Below are positions 23,534-32,430 of a stretch of 64,000 bases of DNA, in pieces; the stretch's first letter is position 1; the number at the start of each line of letters is the position of its first letter. The translations under genes and the position numbers were made by a program. Below the pieces are notes generated by a model. The model saw only the letters and a program-made list of their open reading frames with translations. It was not told where the DNA came from and made no database searches. The stretch is from Xylanimonas cellulosilytica DSM 15894 (lineage in GTDB: Bacteria > Actinomycetota > Actinomycetes > Actinomycetales > Cellulomonadaceae): positions 1,612,001 to 1,676,000 of the forward strand of contig NC_013530.1 in NCBI RefSeq assembly GCF_000024965.1, written 5' to 3'.

Positions 23534-24970
23534 ATGCGCAGAGCCAAGATCGTTTGCACCATCGGACCCGCCACGAGCTCGCCGGAGAACCTCCGCAAGC
23601 TCATCGAGGCCGGTATGGACGTGGCCCGAATCAACCGCAGCCACGGTTCGTTCGAGGAGCACGAGGCCGTCTACAAGAACGTCCGCGAGGCTGCCCAGGC
23701 GACCGGCCGCAACGTGGCCATCCTGGTCGACCTCCAGGGCCCCAAGATCCGCCTCGGCAAGTTCGAGGAGGAGAAGAAGTACTTCCTCGAGGTCGGTGAC
23801 GAGTTCACGATCACGACCGAGGACGTCATCGGCAACCAGCAGCTCGTCTCGACGACGCACAAGGGCCTGGCCGGCGACGCCAAGGTCGGCGACGTCCTGC
23901 TGATCGACGACGGCAAGGTGCGCGTGCGCGTCACCGCCGTCGAGGGCCCGCGCGTCCACACCGTGACCGAGATCCCCGGCCCGGTGTCGAACAACAAGGG
24001 CATCAACCTGCCCGGCGCCGCCGTCTCCGTCCCCGCGCTGTCCGAGAAGGACGTGGACGACCTGCGCTGGGGCCTCAAGATGGGTGCCGACTTCATCGCC
24101 CTGTCCTTCGTGCGCAACGCCAAGGACTACGACGACGTGCGCGCCATCATGGAGGAGGAGGGCCGGGTCGTCCCGGTCATCGCCAAGCTGGAGAAGCCGC
24201 AGGCGATCGAGAACCTCGAGGAGGTCATCGCCGCGTTCGACGCGTTCATGGTCGCCCGTGGTGACCTCGCCGTCGAGATGCCGCTCTGGGAGGTGCCGCT
24301 GATCCAGAAGCGCATCGTCGAGCTCGCTCGCCGCAACGCCAAGCCGGTCATCGTCGCCACCCAGGTGCTCGAGTCGATGACGAACAACCCCACCCCGACG
24401 CGCGCCGAGGCCTCGGACTGCGCCAACGCGGTGCTCGACGGCGCGGACGCGGTCATGCTCTCGGGCGAGACCTCCGTCGGCGACTTCCCGATCATCACGG
24501 TCGAGACGATGGCCAAGATCATCGAGGCCACCGAGCAGCTCGGTGCCGACCGCATCGCGCCGCTCGGCTCGCGCCCGCACACCCGCTCGGGTGTCATCAC
24601 GCAGGCCGCGAAGGAGGTCGGCGAGCAGCTCGGCGCCAAGTACTTCGTGACCTTCACGCAGTCCGGTGACTCGGCCCGCCGCATGTCCCGTCTGCGCTCG
24701 CAGATCCAGCTCCTGGCCTTCACGCCGGAGGCGTCGGTCCGCAAGGAGCTGGCGCTGAGCTGGGGCACCGAGGCCTACGAGGTCCCGTCCGTCGGCTCGG
24801 TCGATGCGATGGTCGCCCAGGTGGACTCGACCCTGCAGGCCAACGGCCTCGCCGAGCCGGGCGACCGCGTCGTCATCGTCTCGGGCGCGCCGGTCGGCGT
24901 CCCGGGCACGACGAACTCGATCCTCGTGCACAAGGTCGGCTCGACCGACACGGGCCGCGCCGCGGTCTGA
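23534..24970 (+). CDS. pyk: Pyruvate kinase
   Basis: Last step of glycolysis: phosphoenolpyruvate plus ADP to pyruvate and ATP. 478 residues. MRRAKIVCTIGPATSS, NRSHGSFEEH, VDLQGPKIRLG, the metal site MVARGDLAVEMP, ATQVLESM and the activation segment AVMLSGETSVGDFPI are all present. A mobile domain (about 68-165) and a C-terminal regulatory domain follow the usual order. The gene stands alone between the gltBD hairpin and a strong terminator. Confidence 0.97.
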   Translation: MRRAKIVCTIGPATSSPENLRKLIEAGMDVARINRSHGSFEEHEAVYKNVREAAQATGRNVAILVDLQGPKIRLGKFEEEKKYFLEVGDEFTITTEDVIGNQQLVSTTHKGLAGDAKVGDVLLIDDGKVRVRVTAVEGPRVHTVTEIPGPVSNNKGINLPGAAVSVPALSEKDVDDLRWGLKMGADFIALSFVRNAKDYDDVRAIMEEEGRVVPVIAKLEKPQAIENLEEVIAAFDAFMVARGDLAVEMPLWEVPLIQKRIVELARRNAKPVIVATQVLESMTNNPTPTRAEASDCANAVLDGADAVMLSGETSVGDFPIITVETMAKIIEATEQLGADRIAPLGSRPHTRSGVITQAAKEVGEQLGAKYFVTFTQSGDSARRMSRLRSQIQLLAFTPEASVRKELALSWGTEAYEVPSVGSVDAMVAQVDSTLQANGLAEPGDRVVIVSGAPVGVPGTTNSILVHKVGSTDTGRAAV

Positions 24971-24980
24971 CGCACCCCTC

Positions 24981-25005
24981 GGTGGTCGAGCCTGTCGAGA
25001 CCACC
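24981..25005 (+). repeat. Palindromic 25-bp repeat, diverged copy
   Basis: Leftmost member of the family with arms GGTGGTT/AACCACC. Here two positions differ (GGTGGTC and GACCACC). The changes keep the arms complementary, suggesting the stem matters. It lies between the pyk stop and its terminator. Confidence 0.8.
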
Positions 25006-25011
25006 ACGCAC

Positions 25012-25043
25012 GAGAGGCCCGTGGGGAATCCCACGGGCCTCTC
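25012..25043 (+). terminator. Terminator after pyk
   Basis: A 14-bp perfect stem, GAGAGGCCCGTGGG (25012-25025) with its complement (25030-25043), and a GAAT loop, followed by TGTGTGAT. It lies 41 bases after the pyk stop and 42 bases before the oppositely oriented tRNA-Leu. Confidence 0.85.
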
Positions 25044-25085
25044 TGTGTGATGTTGGCGCGGTCGACGCTGTGATCTGCGTCAACG

Positions 25086-25172
25086 TGGTACCGGGTGCGG
25101 GACTCGAACCCGCACGCCCTTTCGGACAGCGAGGTTTGAGCTCGCCCTGTCTACCTATTCCAGCAACCCGGC
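25086..25172 (-). tRNA. tRNA-Leu (anticodon CAA)
   Basis: On the minus strand the gene begins GCCGGGT and closes with ACCCGGT, a discriminator A and an encoded CCA. The acceptor stem has one G-U pair. The anticodon arm is GCGAG, loop CTCAAAC, CTCGC, giving anticodon CAA, which reads UUG. The long variable arm (GCTGTCCGAAAGGGCG region) marks a class II tRNA such as Leu. The T arm GCGGGTTCGAGTCCCGC is canonical. Total 87 bases including CCA. Confidence 0.95.
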
Positions 25173-25277
25173 GCTGACGGCAAGCCTAGCTGAGCGAACA
25201 TCCCGTCGTCGACGTCGACCGCGTCGAACGGCACGGCGTCCGGTGGCGCCGTGGCTGGTGGGGACGACGCGCGGGAC

Positions 25278-25283
25278 TAGGAT
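25278..25283 (+). promoter_or_regulatory. -10 box for a leaderless response-regulator transcript
   Basis: TAGGAT ends 7 bases before GTG 25291, the spacing expected if transcription begins at the start codon itself. This supports GTG 25291 as the translation start. Confidence 0.5.
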
Positions 25284-25290
25284 GGCGGGC

Positions 25291-25944
25291 GTGACCGAGA
25301 AGCTGCCGCTGGACCTTCCGCCGATGCTGGAGCCGGAGGCTCCCACCGAACCCCCCGCCACCGGCCGCCGCGCGCGCCGAGCCGTCGTCGCCGAGGACGA
25401 GGCACTGATCCGCATGGACGTCGTCGAGACGCTGCGCGAGGCGGGCTTCGAGGTGGTGGGCGAGGCCGGTGACGGCGCCACCGCCGTCGAGCTGGCCACC
25501 GAGCTCAAGCCCGACGTCGTCGTCATGGACGTCAAGATGCCCGAGATGGACGGCATCACCGCCGCCGAGAAGATCGGCAAGGCGCACGCCGCCCCCGTCG
25601 TCCTGCTCACCGCGTTCTCGCAGACCGAGCTCGTCGAGCGGGCCCGTGACGCGGGTGCGATGGCGTACGTCGTCAAGCCGTTCACCCCGGCGGACCTGCT
25701 GCCGGCGGTCGAGATCGCGATCTCCCGCTACCAGCAGATCGGCGCGCTCGAGGCGGAGGTCGCCGACCTCCAGGAGCGGTTCGAGACCCGCAAGCGCGTG
25801 GACCGGGCCAAGGGCCTCCTGCAGACCAAGATGGGCCTGTCGGAGCCGGAGGCGTTCCGCTGGATCCAGAAGACGTCGATGGACCGCCGCCTGACCATGC
25901 GCGAGGTCGCCGACGCCGTCATCGAGCAGGTCGGCGGGGCCTGA
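25291..25944 (+). CDS. pdtaR: ANTAR-domain response regulator (PdtaR-like)
   Basis: 217 residues: a receiver domain (about 30-145) with phospho-acceptor Asp near residue 80 (VVVMDVKMPEMDG) and conserved Lys in VVKPFTP, followed by a helical ANTAR RNA-binding domain (about 150-210; RVDRAKGLLQTKMGLSEPEAFRWIQ). ANTAR regulators bind paired hairpins in nascent RNA and prevent termination. In mycobacteria the homologue PdtaR works with the histidine kinase PdtaS. No kinase gene is adjacent. GTG 25291 is chosen because a TAGGAT box sits 7 bases upstream; ATG 25282 is an in-frame alternative. Confidence 0.85.
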   Translation: MTEKLPLDLPPMLEPEAPTEPPATGRRARRAVVAEDEALIRMDVVETLREAGFEVVGEAGDGATAVELATELKPDVVVMDVKMPEMDGITAAEKIGKAHAAPVVLLTAFSQTELVERARDAGAMAYVVKPFTPADLLPAVEIAISRYQQIGALEAEVADLQERFETRKRVDRAKGLLQTKMGLSEPEAFRWIQKTSMDRRLTMREVADAVIEQVGGA

Positions 25945-25948
25945 TCCC

Positions 25949-26581
25949 GTGCGCTCGACGCCGGAGGTGCGGGCAGCGGACCGTGACGACCTCGTGGTCG
26001 TCGCGGCGCTGACCGCCGTGGCACGCCCCGCCGCCACGGTGGGCGTGCCCGTCGACACCGCAGGTGAGGACGCGATCCGCACCCACCTGTCGGTGTACCT
26101 CGCGTCGGGCGGCCACGTGCTCGTGGCCGAGCTCGACGGGCACATCGTCGGGTTCACGCTCGCGCGCACCGCCGGCCCGTACCTGTTCGCGGACATCGCG
26201 GCCTGGGTGGTCGACACGCTGTACGTCACCCCGGACGCCCGACGGCGAGGCGTCGGTCATTCGCTCGTCGCGGGCGTGGCCGCCCTCGCCGGGGAGTCGG
26301 GCGCGCCGTACGTGTACGCGGGCGCGACGTCGTCGGACCGCGGTATGCAACGCTTCCTAGCTCGCCTCGGCTTCGCCCCCGCCGCCGGACACCGCGTCGT
26401 CGCGACGCCGACCCTGCTGCGCCGCCTGGCCCAGGAGGGCGGGCCGAGCGCGTCGCGGTCGCGCGGGCGGCGGGACGGGACCCGGGCTGCGATCGACGAC
26501 ATCATCGCCCGGCGCCGCCGCACGCGGGAGGCGGGCACGCACTCGGCACCCGTCGACATGCGCCACCGCCGCGTCTCCTGA
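25949..26581 (+). CDS. GNAT-family N-acetyltransferase
   Basis: 210 residues. The acetyl-CoA-binding motif is visible in VDTLYVTPDARRRGVGHSLV (pattern RRxGVG), followed by a C-terminal GNAT strand segment FLARLGFAPAAG. After about residue 165 comes an Arg-rich tail unlike the core fold. The substrate cannot be inferred. GTG 25949 lies five bases after the response-regulator stop, so the two are probably co-transcribed. The start has little ribosome-site support. Confidence 0.75.
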   Translation: MRSTPEVRAADRDDLVVVAALTAVARPAATVGVPVDTAGEDAIRTHLSVYLASGGHVLVAELDGHIVGFTLARTAGPYLFADIAAWVVDTLYVTPDARRRGVGHSLVAGVAALAGESGAPYVYAGATSSDRGMQRFLARLGFAPAAGHRVVATPTLLRRLAQEGGPSASRSRGRRDGTRAAIDDIIARRRRTREAGTHSAPVDMRHRRVS

Positions 26582-26598
26582 GCCCACCACCCTCACCC

Positions 26599-26656
26599 GG
26601 TCGTTGAGCCTGTCGAAACCACCCTCACCCGGTGGTTGAGCCTGTCGAAACCCACC
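26599..26656 (+). repeat. Two direct copies of the 25-bp palindromic repeat
   Basis: Copies at 26599-26623 (one mismatch, GGTCGTT) and 26631-26656 (one extra C in the right arm), separated by CTCACCC, lie in the 90-base gap between the convergent GNAT and thioesterase genes. The hairpins could serve as a bidirectional terminator. Confidence 0.85.
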
Positions 26657-26671
26657 CCCGTGCGGAACCGC

Positions 26672-27070
26672 TCAGGCGGGTGGTTCCGCGATCACCAGGC
26701 AGGTCAGCCGCCCGGTGCAGATCCGCCGGCCGTCGTCGTCCGTGATGGTGATCGCGTAGGACGCCAGCGTGCGGCCCAGGCTGATCGCCACCGCCTCCCC
26801 GTGCACGAGGCCGTCGCGGGCGGAGCGGTGGTGGGTGACGTTGAGCTCGATCCCCACCGCGGCCCGGTCCGGTCCGGCGTGGTGCATCGCCGCGACCGAG
26901 CCGAGCGTCTCCGCGAGCACGGCGGACGCCCCGCCGTGCAGCAGCCCGTACGGCTGGGTGTTCCCGGCGACGGGCATCGTCCCCGTGGTGCGTTCCGCGG
27001 AGGCGTGCAGGATCTCGATGCCCATGCGATCGATCAGGGTTCCGCCGAGCCCGGGGAGCGTGTCAGTCAT
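26672..27070 (-). CDS. PaaI-type hotdog thioesterase
   Basis: 132 residues with a single hotdog domain. The catalytic block is PYGLLHGGASAVLAETLGS (HGG plus downstream Glu), followed by GIELNVTHHRSARDG and a C-terminal RICTGRLTCLVI strand, all typical of PaaI/YbgC-like acyl-CoA thioesterases. The acyl-CoA substrate is unknown. ATG 27070 is divergent from polA with only 18 bases between the two starts, so their promoters overlap. Confidence 0.85.
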   Translation of the reverse strand: MTDTLPGLGGTLIDRMGIEILHASAERTTGTMPVAGNTQPYGLLHGGASAVLAETLGSVAAMHHAGPDRAAVGIELNVTHHRSARDGLVHGEAVAISLGRTLASYAITITDDDGRRICTGRLTCLVIAEPPA

Positions 27071-27076
27071 GGCAGG

Positions 27077-27082
27077 TAGGTT
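27077..27082 (+). promoter_or_regulatory. -10 box for leaderless polA
   Basis: TAGGTT ends 6 bases before GTG 27089 in the 18-base gap to the divergent thioesterase. The distance predicts a transcript starting at the start codon. Confidence 0.5.
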
Positions 27083-27088
27083 GACACC

Positions 27089-29806
27089 GTGACGATCACC
27101 GCGCCAAACGGGCACCCTGGGACGGGCACGGGCCGACCTCGCCTCCTCCTCATCGACGGCCACTCGATGGCGTACCGGGCCTTCTACGCCCTGCCCGACA
27201 CGATGGCGACGACGTCGGGCCAGGTGACCAACGCGGTCTACGGGTTCACCTCGATGCTCACCAAGCTGCTGGGCGACGAGCAGCCCACCCACCTCGCGGT
27301 TGCGTTCGACGTGTCGCGGCGGTCGTTCCGTACCGAGCGCTACGCCGAGTACAAGGGCACCCGCTCCGAGACGCCGCCGCCCTTCAAGGGCCAGGTGCCG
27401 CTCATCAAGGACGTGCTCGAGGCGCTGCGCGTGCCCACGCTGGAGCGTGAGGGCTTCGAGGCGGACGACATCATCGCCACCCTGGCCGGGCAGGCGTCCG
27501 CCGCGGGCATGGAGGTGCTCGTCTGCTCGGGCGACCGCGACTCCATCCAGCTCGTCGACGCCGACGTGACGCTGCTGTACCCGGTCCGCGGGGTCTCCGA
27601 GATGGCGCGCTTCACCCCCGAGACGGTGGCCGAGAAGTACGGCGTGCCGCCCGAGCAGTACCCGGACCTCGCCGCGCTCGTGGGGGAGAGCAGCGACAAC
27701 CTGCCCGGCGTGCCGGGCGTCGGGCCGAAGACGGCCGCCAAGTGGGTGACCCAGTTCGGGGGCCTCGAACCGCTGCTGGCGGGCGTCGGGGAGCTCAAGG
27801 GCAAGGCGGCCGAGAACCTGCGCGCGGCCGTCGACCAGGTGCGGCTCAACCGGGAGCTGAACGCCCTCCTGCGCGACGTCGTGCTCGAGTACGGGCCGGA
27901 CGACCTCGTGCTGCGCGGCTTCGATCGGGAGGCCGTGCACCGCATCGCCGACGCGCTCCAGTTCGGCGTGCTGCGCGACCGGCTGCTCGCCGTCGACCCC
28001 GCGGCCGCGGACGACGCCGCGGCGACATCACCCGACGCGGGCTTCGACCTCGACGTCCTCGACCTGCCCGCAGGCGGGCTCGGCGACTGGCTCGCCTCCC
28101 GCGCCGGGCGCACCGTCGGCGTCGACGTCGCCGGGCGCGGCACCCCCGCGCAGGGCGACGCCTGGGGCATCGCGCTCGCCGCGGGCGGCCAGGGCGTCGC
28201 GTACGACCTCGCCGACATCACCCCCGACGACGAGCAGGCGCTCGCGACGTGGCTCGCCGACCCGACGGCACCCAAGGTGCTGCACGGCGCCAAGACGGCC
28301 TGGCACGCGCTCGCCGCCCGCGGCATCGGCCTCGACGGCGTCGTCTTCGACACCGAGCTCGCCGCCTACCTGTGCTACCCCGACCAGCGCGGCTACGACC
28401 TGGGCGACCTCGTCGCCCGGCACCTGGGCCGCGAGCTCAAGGTGGGCGACGACGACGCGCAGGGCGCCCTCGACCTCGACCTGGGCGGCGCCGGCACGCA
28501 GGGGGTGCGCGAGGCCACCCGCGCGGCCGCCGTCGCCGACCTGGCCCAGGCGCTGGCCGGGCAGCTCGACGACCGCGGGGCGGCCTCGCTGCTCACCGAC
28601 GTCGAGCTGCCGCTGTCCGCCGTGCTGGCGCGGGTGGAAGCCACCGGCATCGCGACGGACACCGCGTACCTCACCGGGCTCGAACGCGGCTTCGCGGACC
28701 AGGTCGCCCAGGCCGCGGCCGAGGCGTACGACGCCATCGGGCACGAGGTGAACCTCGGCTCGCCCAAGCAGCTCCAGGAGGTGCTGTTCGGCGAGCTCGA
28801 CATGCCCAAGACGAAGAAGACCAAGACGGGGTACACGACCGACGCGGCGGCGCTCGCGGAGCTGTACGCCAAGACGGGCCACCCGTTCCTGGAGCACCTG
28901 CTCGCGCACCGTGACGCGGCCAAGCTCCGCGTGACGGTCGAGGGCCTGCTCAAGTCGGTGCACCCGGACGGGCGCATCCACACGACCTTCCAGCAGACCA
29001 TCGCCGCGACGGGGCGCCTCAGCTCCACCGAGCCCAACCTGCAGAACATCCCCATCCGCACCGAGGCGGGGCGGCAGATCCGGCGCGCGTTCCGCGTGGG
29101 CGAGGGGTTCGAGTCCCTGCTGACCGCGGACTACTCGCAGATCGAGATGCGCATCATGGCGCACCTGTCGGGGGACGAGGGCCTCATCGAGGCGTTCCGC
29201 ACGGGTGAGGACCTGCACCGGTACGTGGGCTCGCGCGTCTTCGGCGTCGAGCCGGCGGGGGTGACCGCCGAGATGCGATCGAAGGTCAAGGCGATGTCCT
29301 ACGGCCTGGCGTACGGGCTCTCGGCGTTCGGGCTCAGCCAGCAGCTCGGTATCGCCACGGGCGAGGCGCAGGGCCTCATGGACGACTACTTCGCCCGGTT
29401 CGGCGGCGTGCGCGAGTACCTGGACGGCGTCGTCGAGGAGGCTCGCGCGACGGGGTACACGGCCACGGTGCTGGGCCGGCGCCGGTACCTGCCGGATCTC
29501 ACGAGCGACAACCGCCAGCGCCGTCAGATGGCCGAGCGCATGGCGCTCAACGCCCCCATCCAGGGCAGCGCGGCCGACATCATCAAGCTCGCCATGCTGG
29601 GCGTGCAGCGGGAGCTGGACGCGCGCGGGCTACGCTCGCGCCTGCTGCTCCAGGTGCACGACGAGCTCGTCGTCGAGGTCGCCCCGGGGGAGCGTGAGGC
29701 GGCCGAGGACGTGCTGCGCACCCAGATGGGCGCCGCGTACACGCTGGACGTGCCGCTCGACGTATCCGTGGGATCGGGGGAGACATGGCACGACGCGGGA
29801 CACTGA
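27089..29806 (+). CDS. polA: DNA polymerase I
   Basis: 905 residues. The N-terminal 5'-3' exonuclease domain (about 10-300) contains LLLIDGHSMAYRAFYAL, GFEADDIIATLA and VPGVGPKTAAKW. The middle 3'-5' exonuclease-like domain (about 320-510) looks inactive: the VGVDVAGRG strand has Asp but not the DxE pair of proofreading enzymes. The polymerase domain has motif A TADYSQIEMRI (Asp near 681), motif B RSKVKAMSYGLAYG and motif C LLQVHDELVVEV (near 857). It fills gaps and removes RNA primers in replication and repair. Probably leaderless. Confidence 0.97.
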   Translation: MTITAPNGHPGTGTGRPRLLLIDGHSMAYRAFYALPDTMATTSGQVTNAVYGFTSMLTKLLGDEQPTHLAVAFDVSRRSFRTERYAEYKGTRSETPPPFKGQVPLIKDVLEALRVPTLEREGFEADDIIATLAGQASAAGMEVLVCSGDRDSIQLVDADVTLLYPVRGVSEMARFTPETVAEKYGVPPEQYPDLAALVGESSDNLPGVPGVGPKTAAKWVTQFGGLEPLLAGVGELKGKAAENLRAAVDQVRLNRELNALLRDVVLEYGPDDLVLRGFDREAVHRIADALQFGVLRDRLLAVDPAAADDAAATSPDAGFDLDVLDLPAGGLGDWLASRAGRTVGVDVAGRGTPAQGDAWGIALAAGGQGVAYDLADITPDDEQALATWLADPTAPKVLHGAKTAWHALAARGIGLDGVVFDTELAAYLCYPDQRGYDLGDLVARHLGRELKVGDDDAQGALDLDLGGAGTQGVREATRAAAVADLAQALAGQLDDRGAASLLTDVELPLSAVLARVEATGIATDTAYLTGLERGFADQVAQAAAEAYDAIGHEVNLGSPKQLQEVLFGELDMPKTKKTKTGYTTDAAALAELYAKTGHPFLEHLLAHRDAAKLRVTVEGLLKSVHPDGRIHTTFQQTIAATGRLSSTEPNLQNIPIRTEAGRQIRRAFRVGEGFESLLTADYSQIEMRIMAHLSGDEGLIEAFRTGEDLHRYVGSRVFGVEPAGVTAEMRSKVKAMSYGLAYGLSAFGLSQQLGIATGEAQGLMDDYFARFGGVREYLDGVVEEARATGYTATVLGRRRYLPDLTSDNRQRRQMAERMALNAPIQGSAADIIKLAMLGVQRELDARGLRSRLLLQVHDELVVEVAPGEREAAEDVLRTQMGAAYTLDVPLDVSVGSGETWHDAGH

Positions 29807-29885
29807 CGAACACGTCACCGACGCCGGACGAGACGGGGGCCCCACCCCGGCACGCCAGCGGGCGTGGCACACCTCAGGGCTCGGC

Positions 29886-29891
29886 TAGGGT
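29886..29891 (+). promoter_or_regulatory. -10 box upstream of DUF368 gene
   Basis: TAGGGT ends 10 bases before ATG 29902. It would give a transcript with almost no leader. Confidence 0.4.
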
Positions 29892-29901
29892 CTCCGGTCC
29901 T

Positions 29902-30807
29902 ATGGACTGGTTCATCCGCGTCGTCAAGGGCGTCATCATCTCGCTCGGCTTCATCCTGCCGGGCGTCTCGGGCGGCGTGCTCGCGGCCATCCTCGGCCTG
30001 TACGAGCGGATGCTGCGCTTCCTCGCCAACTTCCGCCGCCGCTTCCGGGTCGACTTCCCGTTCTTCCTGCCGGTCGGCATCGGTGGCGTGCTGGGCCTCG
30101 GCCTGCTGTCGAGCCCGCTGGCGTTCGCCATCGAGCACTGGCGGGTGCCCGTCATGTGGGCGTTCGCCGGCGCGATCCTCGGGACCGTCCCCGCCCTGTG
30201 GCGTACGGCCGCCGAACGCCTCGACGGCCGTCCGGGCCGTGACGGGACGGACTGGGCCTGGCTCGTCGGCACGTTCGTCGTCGCGATCGCGGGCCTGTAC
30301 CTGCTGCCGTTCGCCACGGGCTCCGTCCCGGCGAACTTCGGCGGCTTCATGCTCGCGGGCGGTCTCATCGCGCTCGGCGTCCTCGTCCCGGGACTGTCGC
30401 CGTCCAACCTGCTGATCATCCTGGGCCTGCTCCAGCCGATGCTGCAGCGCTTCGGCCGCGAGGGCGAGTTCGGCCTGGTCGACGCCCTGACCACGCTCGT
30501 GGCCGTCGCGATCGGTGCGATCGTCGTGCTGGCGGCGTTCTCGAAGCTCATGGAACGCGTGCTGGACCGGTTCCACTCCCGCGTCTTCCACTTCATCATC
30601 GGCTTCGTCCTGGCCTCGACGGTGCTCATCCTCGTCCCGACGCCGTCGGGCTCGGTGCTGCACGGCACCGAGGACGCGATGACGTACGAGGGTGCGACGG
30701 GAACGACGATCCTGGTGGCCGCCGTGTTGTTCCTCGCAGGCCTTGCGCTGGGCCTGTGGATGGCGATGCTGGAGGGGAAGTACAAGACCGTCGAAGCAGA
30801 GGTGTGA
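29902..30807 (+). CDS. DUF368 membrane protein, probable undecaprenyl phosphate translocase
   Basis: 301 residues with eight or more membrane helices. The N-terminal RVVKGVIISLGFILPGVSGGVLAAILGLYE and the second PGLSPSNLLIILGL segment are the paired family signatures of DUF368. Members of this family (PopT) were shown in other bacteria to return the lipid carrier undecaprenyl phosphate across the membrane for cell-wall synthesis; applying that role here is inference. ATG 29902 follows the TAGGGT box. The next gene begins two bases after its stop. Confidence 0.85.
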   Translation: MDWFIRVVKGVIISLGFILPGVSGGVLAAILGLYERMLRFLANFRRRFRVDFPFFLPVGIGGVLGLGLLSSPLAFAIEHWRVPVMWAFAGAILGTVPALWRTAAERLDGRPGRDGTDWAWLVGTFVVAIAGLYLLPFATGSVPANFGGFMLAGGLIALGVLVPGLSPSNLLIILGLLQPMLQRFGREGEFGLVDALTTLVAVAIGAIVVLAAFSKLMERVLDRFHSRVFHFIIGFVLASTVLILVPTPSGSVLHGTEDAMTYEGATGTTILVAAVLFLAGLALGLWMAMLEGKYKTVEAEV

Positions 30808-30808
30808 C

Positions 30809-31177
30809 ATGGCTGTCGACCCCGTCAAGCTCCACGACCGCCTGGCCGCGATGACCTTCGCGAGCGTCTATCCGATGTACGTCGACAAGGTCGAGCGCAA
30901 GGGCCGCACGCTCGAGGAACTGCACACGGTCATCGCGTGGCTCACCGGGTACGACGACGCCGGCATCGCCGAGTGCGTCGCCGACGGGCGCACGTTCGAG
31001 CAGCTCTTCGACAAGGCGCCCGCGATGAACCCGGACGCGTCCCTCATCACGGGCGTGATCTGCGGCTACCGCGTCGAGGAGATCACGGACCCGCTGCACC
31101 AGAAGATGCGCTGGCTCGACAAGCTCGTGGACGAGCTCGCCCGCGGCAAGAAGCTGACGAGCATCCTGCGCGGCTGA
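30809..31177 (+). CDS. DUF2200 family protein
   Basis: 122 residues, soluble, without signal peptide. The family pattern is clear: FASVYPMYVDKVERKGRT, VIAWLTGYD, TFEQLFDKAPAMNPDASLITGVICGYRVEEI and the Lys-rich C-terminus. Function unknown. It directly follows the DUF368 gene and is probably co-transcribed with it. Confidence 0.85.
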   Translation: MAVDPVKLHDRLAAMTFASVYPMYVDKVERKGRTLEELHTVIAWLTGYDDAGIAECVADGRTFEQLFDKAPAMNPDASLITGVICGYRVEEITDPLHQKMRWLDKLVDELARGKKLTSILRG

Positions 31178-31182
31178 CCCGG

Positions 31183-31242
31183 CGCTCGCCTCGACACCGC
31201 TCGCCTCGACACCGCTCGCCTCGACACCGCTCGCCTCGACAC
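31183..31242 (+). repeat. Four tandem copies of a 15-bp unit
   Basis: CGCTCGCCTCGACAC is repeated four times exactly, right after the DUF2200 stop. The sequence contains TCGA but is not a strong palindrome. The rest of the 145-base gap up to 31322 shows no gene. Copy number may vary by slippage. Confidence 0.95.
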
Positions 31243-31322
31243 CGTGCGCCGCACGCCGTCGTTCCGCGCGGCGCACGCCTCGGTGCCGGACGGGGCGCCG
31301 CCGTCCGGGAGCCTGGAGTCTC

Positions 31323-32420
31323 GTGACCGTCTCCACCGCGTCAGAGCACGCCACCACGTCCACGACCACGACCGCCCCGGAGCGGCCCGCCACGGGCCGG
31401 GGGCTCGACCGTTACCGCGCCGCCGGCGTCGCGGCCGCCTTCGGTGCCGGCCTCGTCTCCGCGGTCCAGAGCCGCGTCAACGGCTCGTTCGGTGCCGCCC
31501 TCGGCAACGGCTTCCTCGCCGCGACCATCAACTTCGCGTCCGCGCTGGTGATCCTCGGGGTGCTCGTCGCGCTCAGCCCCAAGGCCCGGGTCGCGCTGAC
31601 CCGGGTGTGGGACAGCCTGCGCGCGGGGCGCAAGCGCACCAGCGACGCGATGCGCGCCCTGCATCCGGGCGTCCCCGGCATCGGCCGCCTGCGCTGGTTC
31701 CAGGTCATCGGCGGTGCCGCCGGCGGTCTGTTCGTCACGGCGCAGGGCGTCACGGTCAGCTCGCTCGGCGTCGCGCTGTTCGTCGTCGCGGTGACGGCGG
31801 GCCAGTCGGTGAGCTCGCTGTTCTGCGACCTGTTCGGCTTTGCCCCCGGCGGCCGTCGCCCCATCACGCTCGGCCGTGCGGTCGGGCCGGCGCTCGCCGT
31901 CGTCGCCGTCGTCGTGGCCAACTGGGGCAACCTCGGCTCGGCGCAGAACCTGGGCCTGGTGGCCCTGCCCGTCGTCGCCGGCGTGTTCGTCGCGGCGCAG
32001 CACGCGGTCAACGGCCGGGTGGAGACGACGGCGAGCCACGCCCCCTACATCGACCGCATCGACCGTGGGGCGGGTGCGCTGGCGGCCACCTTCGTCAACT
32101 TCCTCGCGGGCACGGTGGCGCTGCTCGCCGTGCTGGTCGTCTCGCTCCTGATCCAGGGCCTGCCGACGGACGGGTTCCCGACCACCTGGTGGATGTACAC
32201 CGGCGGCGCGCTCGGCGTGGTCTTCATCGGGACCGCCGCCGCCGTCGTGCACCGCATCGGTGCGCTGCTCCTCGCGCTCTCGCTCATCGCGGGCCAGATC
32301 ACGGGTGCGCTCCTGCTGGACCTCGCCGCGGGTGGCACCCCCGCGCCGGCGACCCTGGTCGGCGTCGCCCTGACCTTCGCCGCGATCACGGTCCCGGCGC
32401 TCACGACGCGCGCTCGCTGA
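31323..32420 (+). CDS. DMT-superfamily transporter (two DUF606/YdcZ-like halves)
   Basis: 365 residues with about ten membrane helices in two similar halves (about 30-175 and 180-360). Each half begins with an AxQxxVNGrxxxx segment (AVQSRVNGSFGAALG and AAQHAVNGRVETTAS), the mark of the DUF606 family of drug/metabolite transporters. Substrate unknown. A Thr/Ser-rich N-terminal tail precedes the first helix. GTG 31323 has no strong ribosome site. Confidence 0.75.
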   Translation: MTVSTASEHATTSTTTTAPERPATGRGLDRYRAAGVAAAFGAGLVSAVQSRVNGSFGAALGNGFLAATINFASALVILGVLVALSPKARVALTRVWDSLRAGRKRTSDAMRALHPGVPGIGRLRWFQVIGGAAGGLFVTAQGVTVSSLGVALFVVAVTAGQSVSSLFCDLFGFAPGGRRPITLGRAVGPALAVVAVVVANWGNLGSAQNLGLVALPVVAGVFVAAQHAVNGRVETTASHAPYIDRIDRGAGALAATFVNFLAGTVALLAVLVVSLLIQGLPTDGFPTTWWMYTGGALGVVFIGTAAAVVHRIGALLLALSLIAGQITGALLLDLAAGGTPAPATLVGVALTFAAITVPALTTRAR

Positions 32421-32430
32421 CCCGGCCGGG

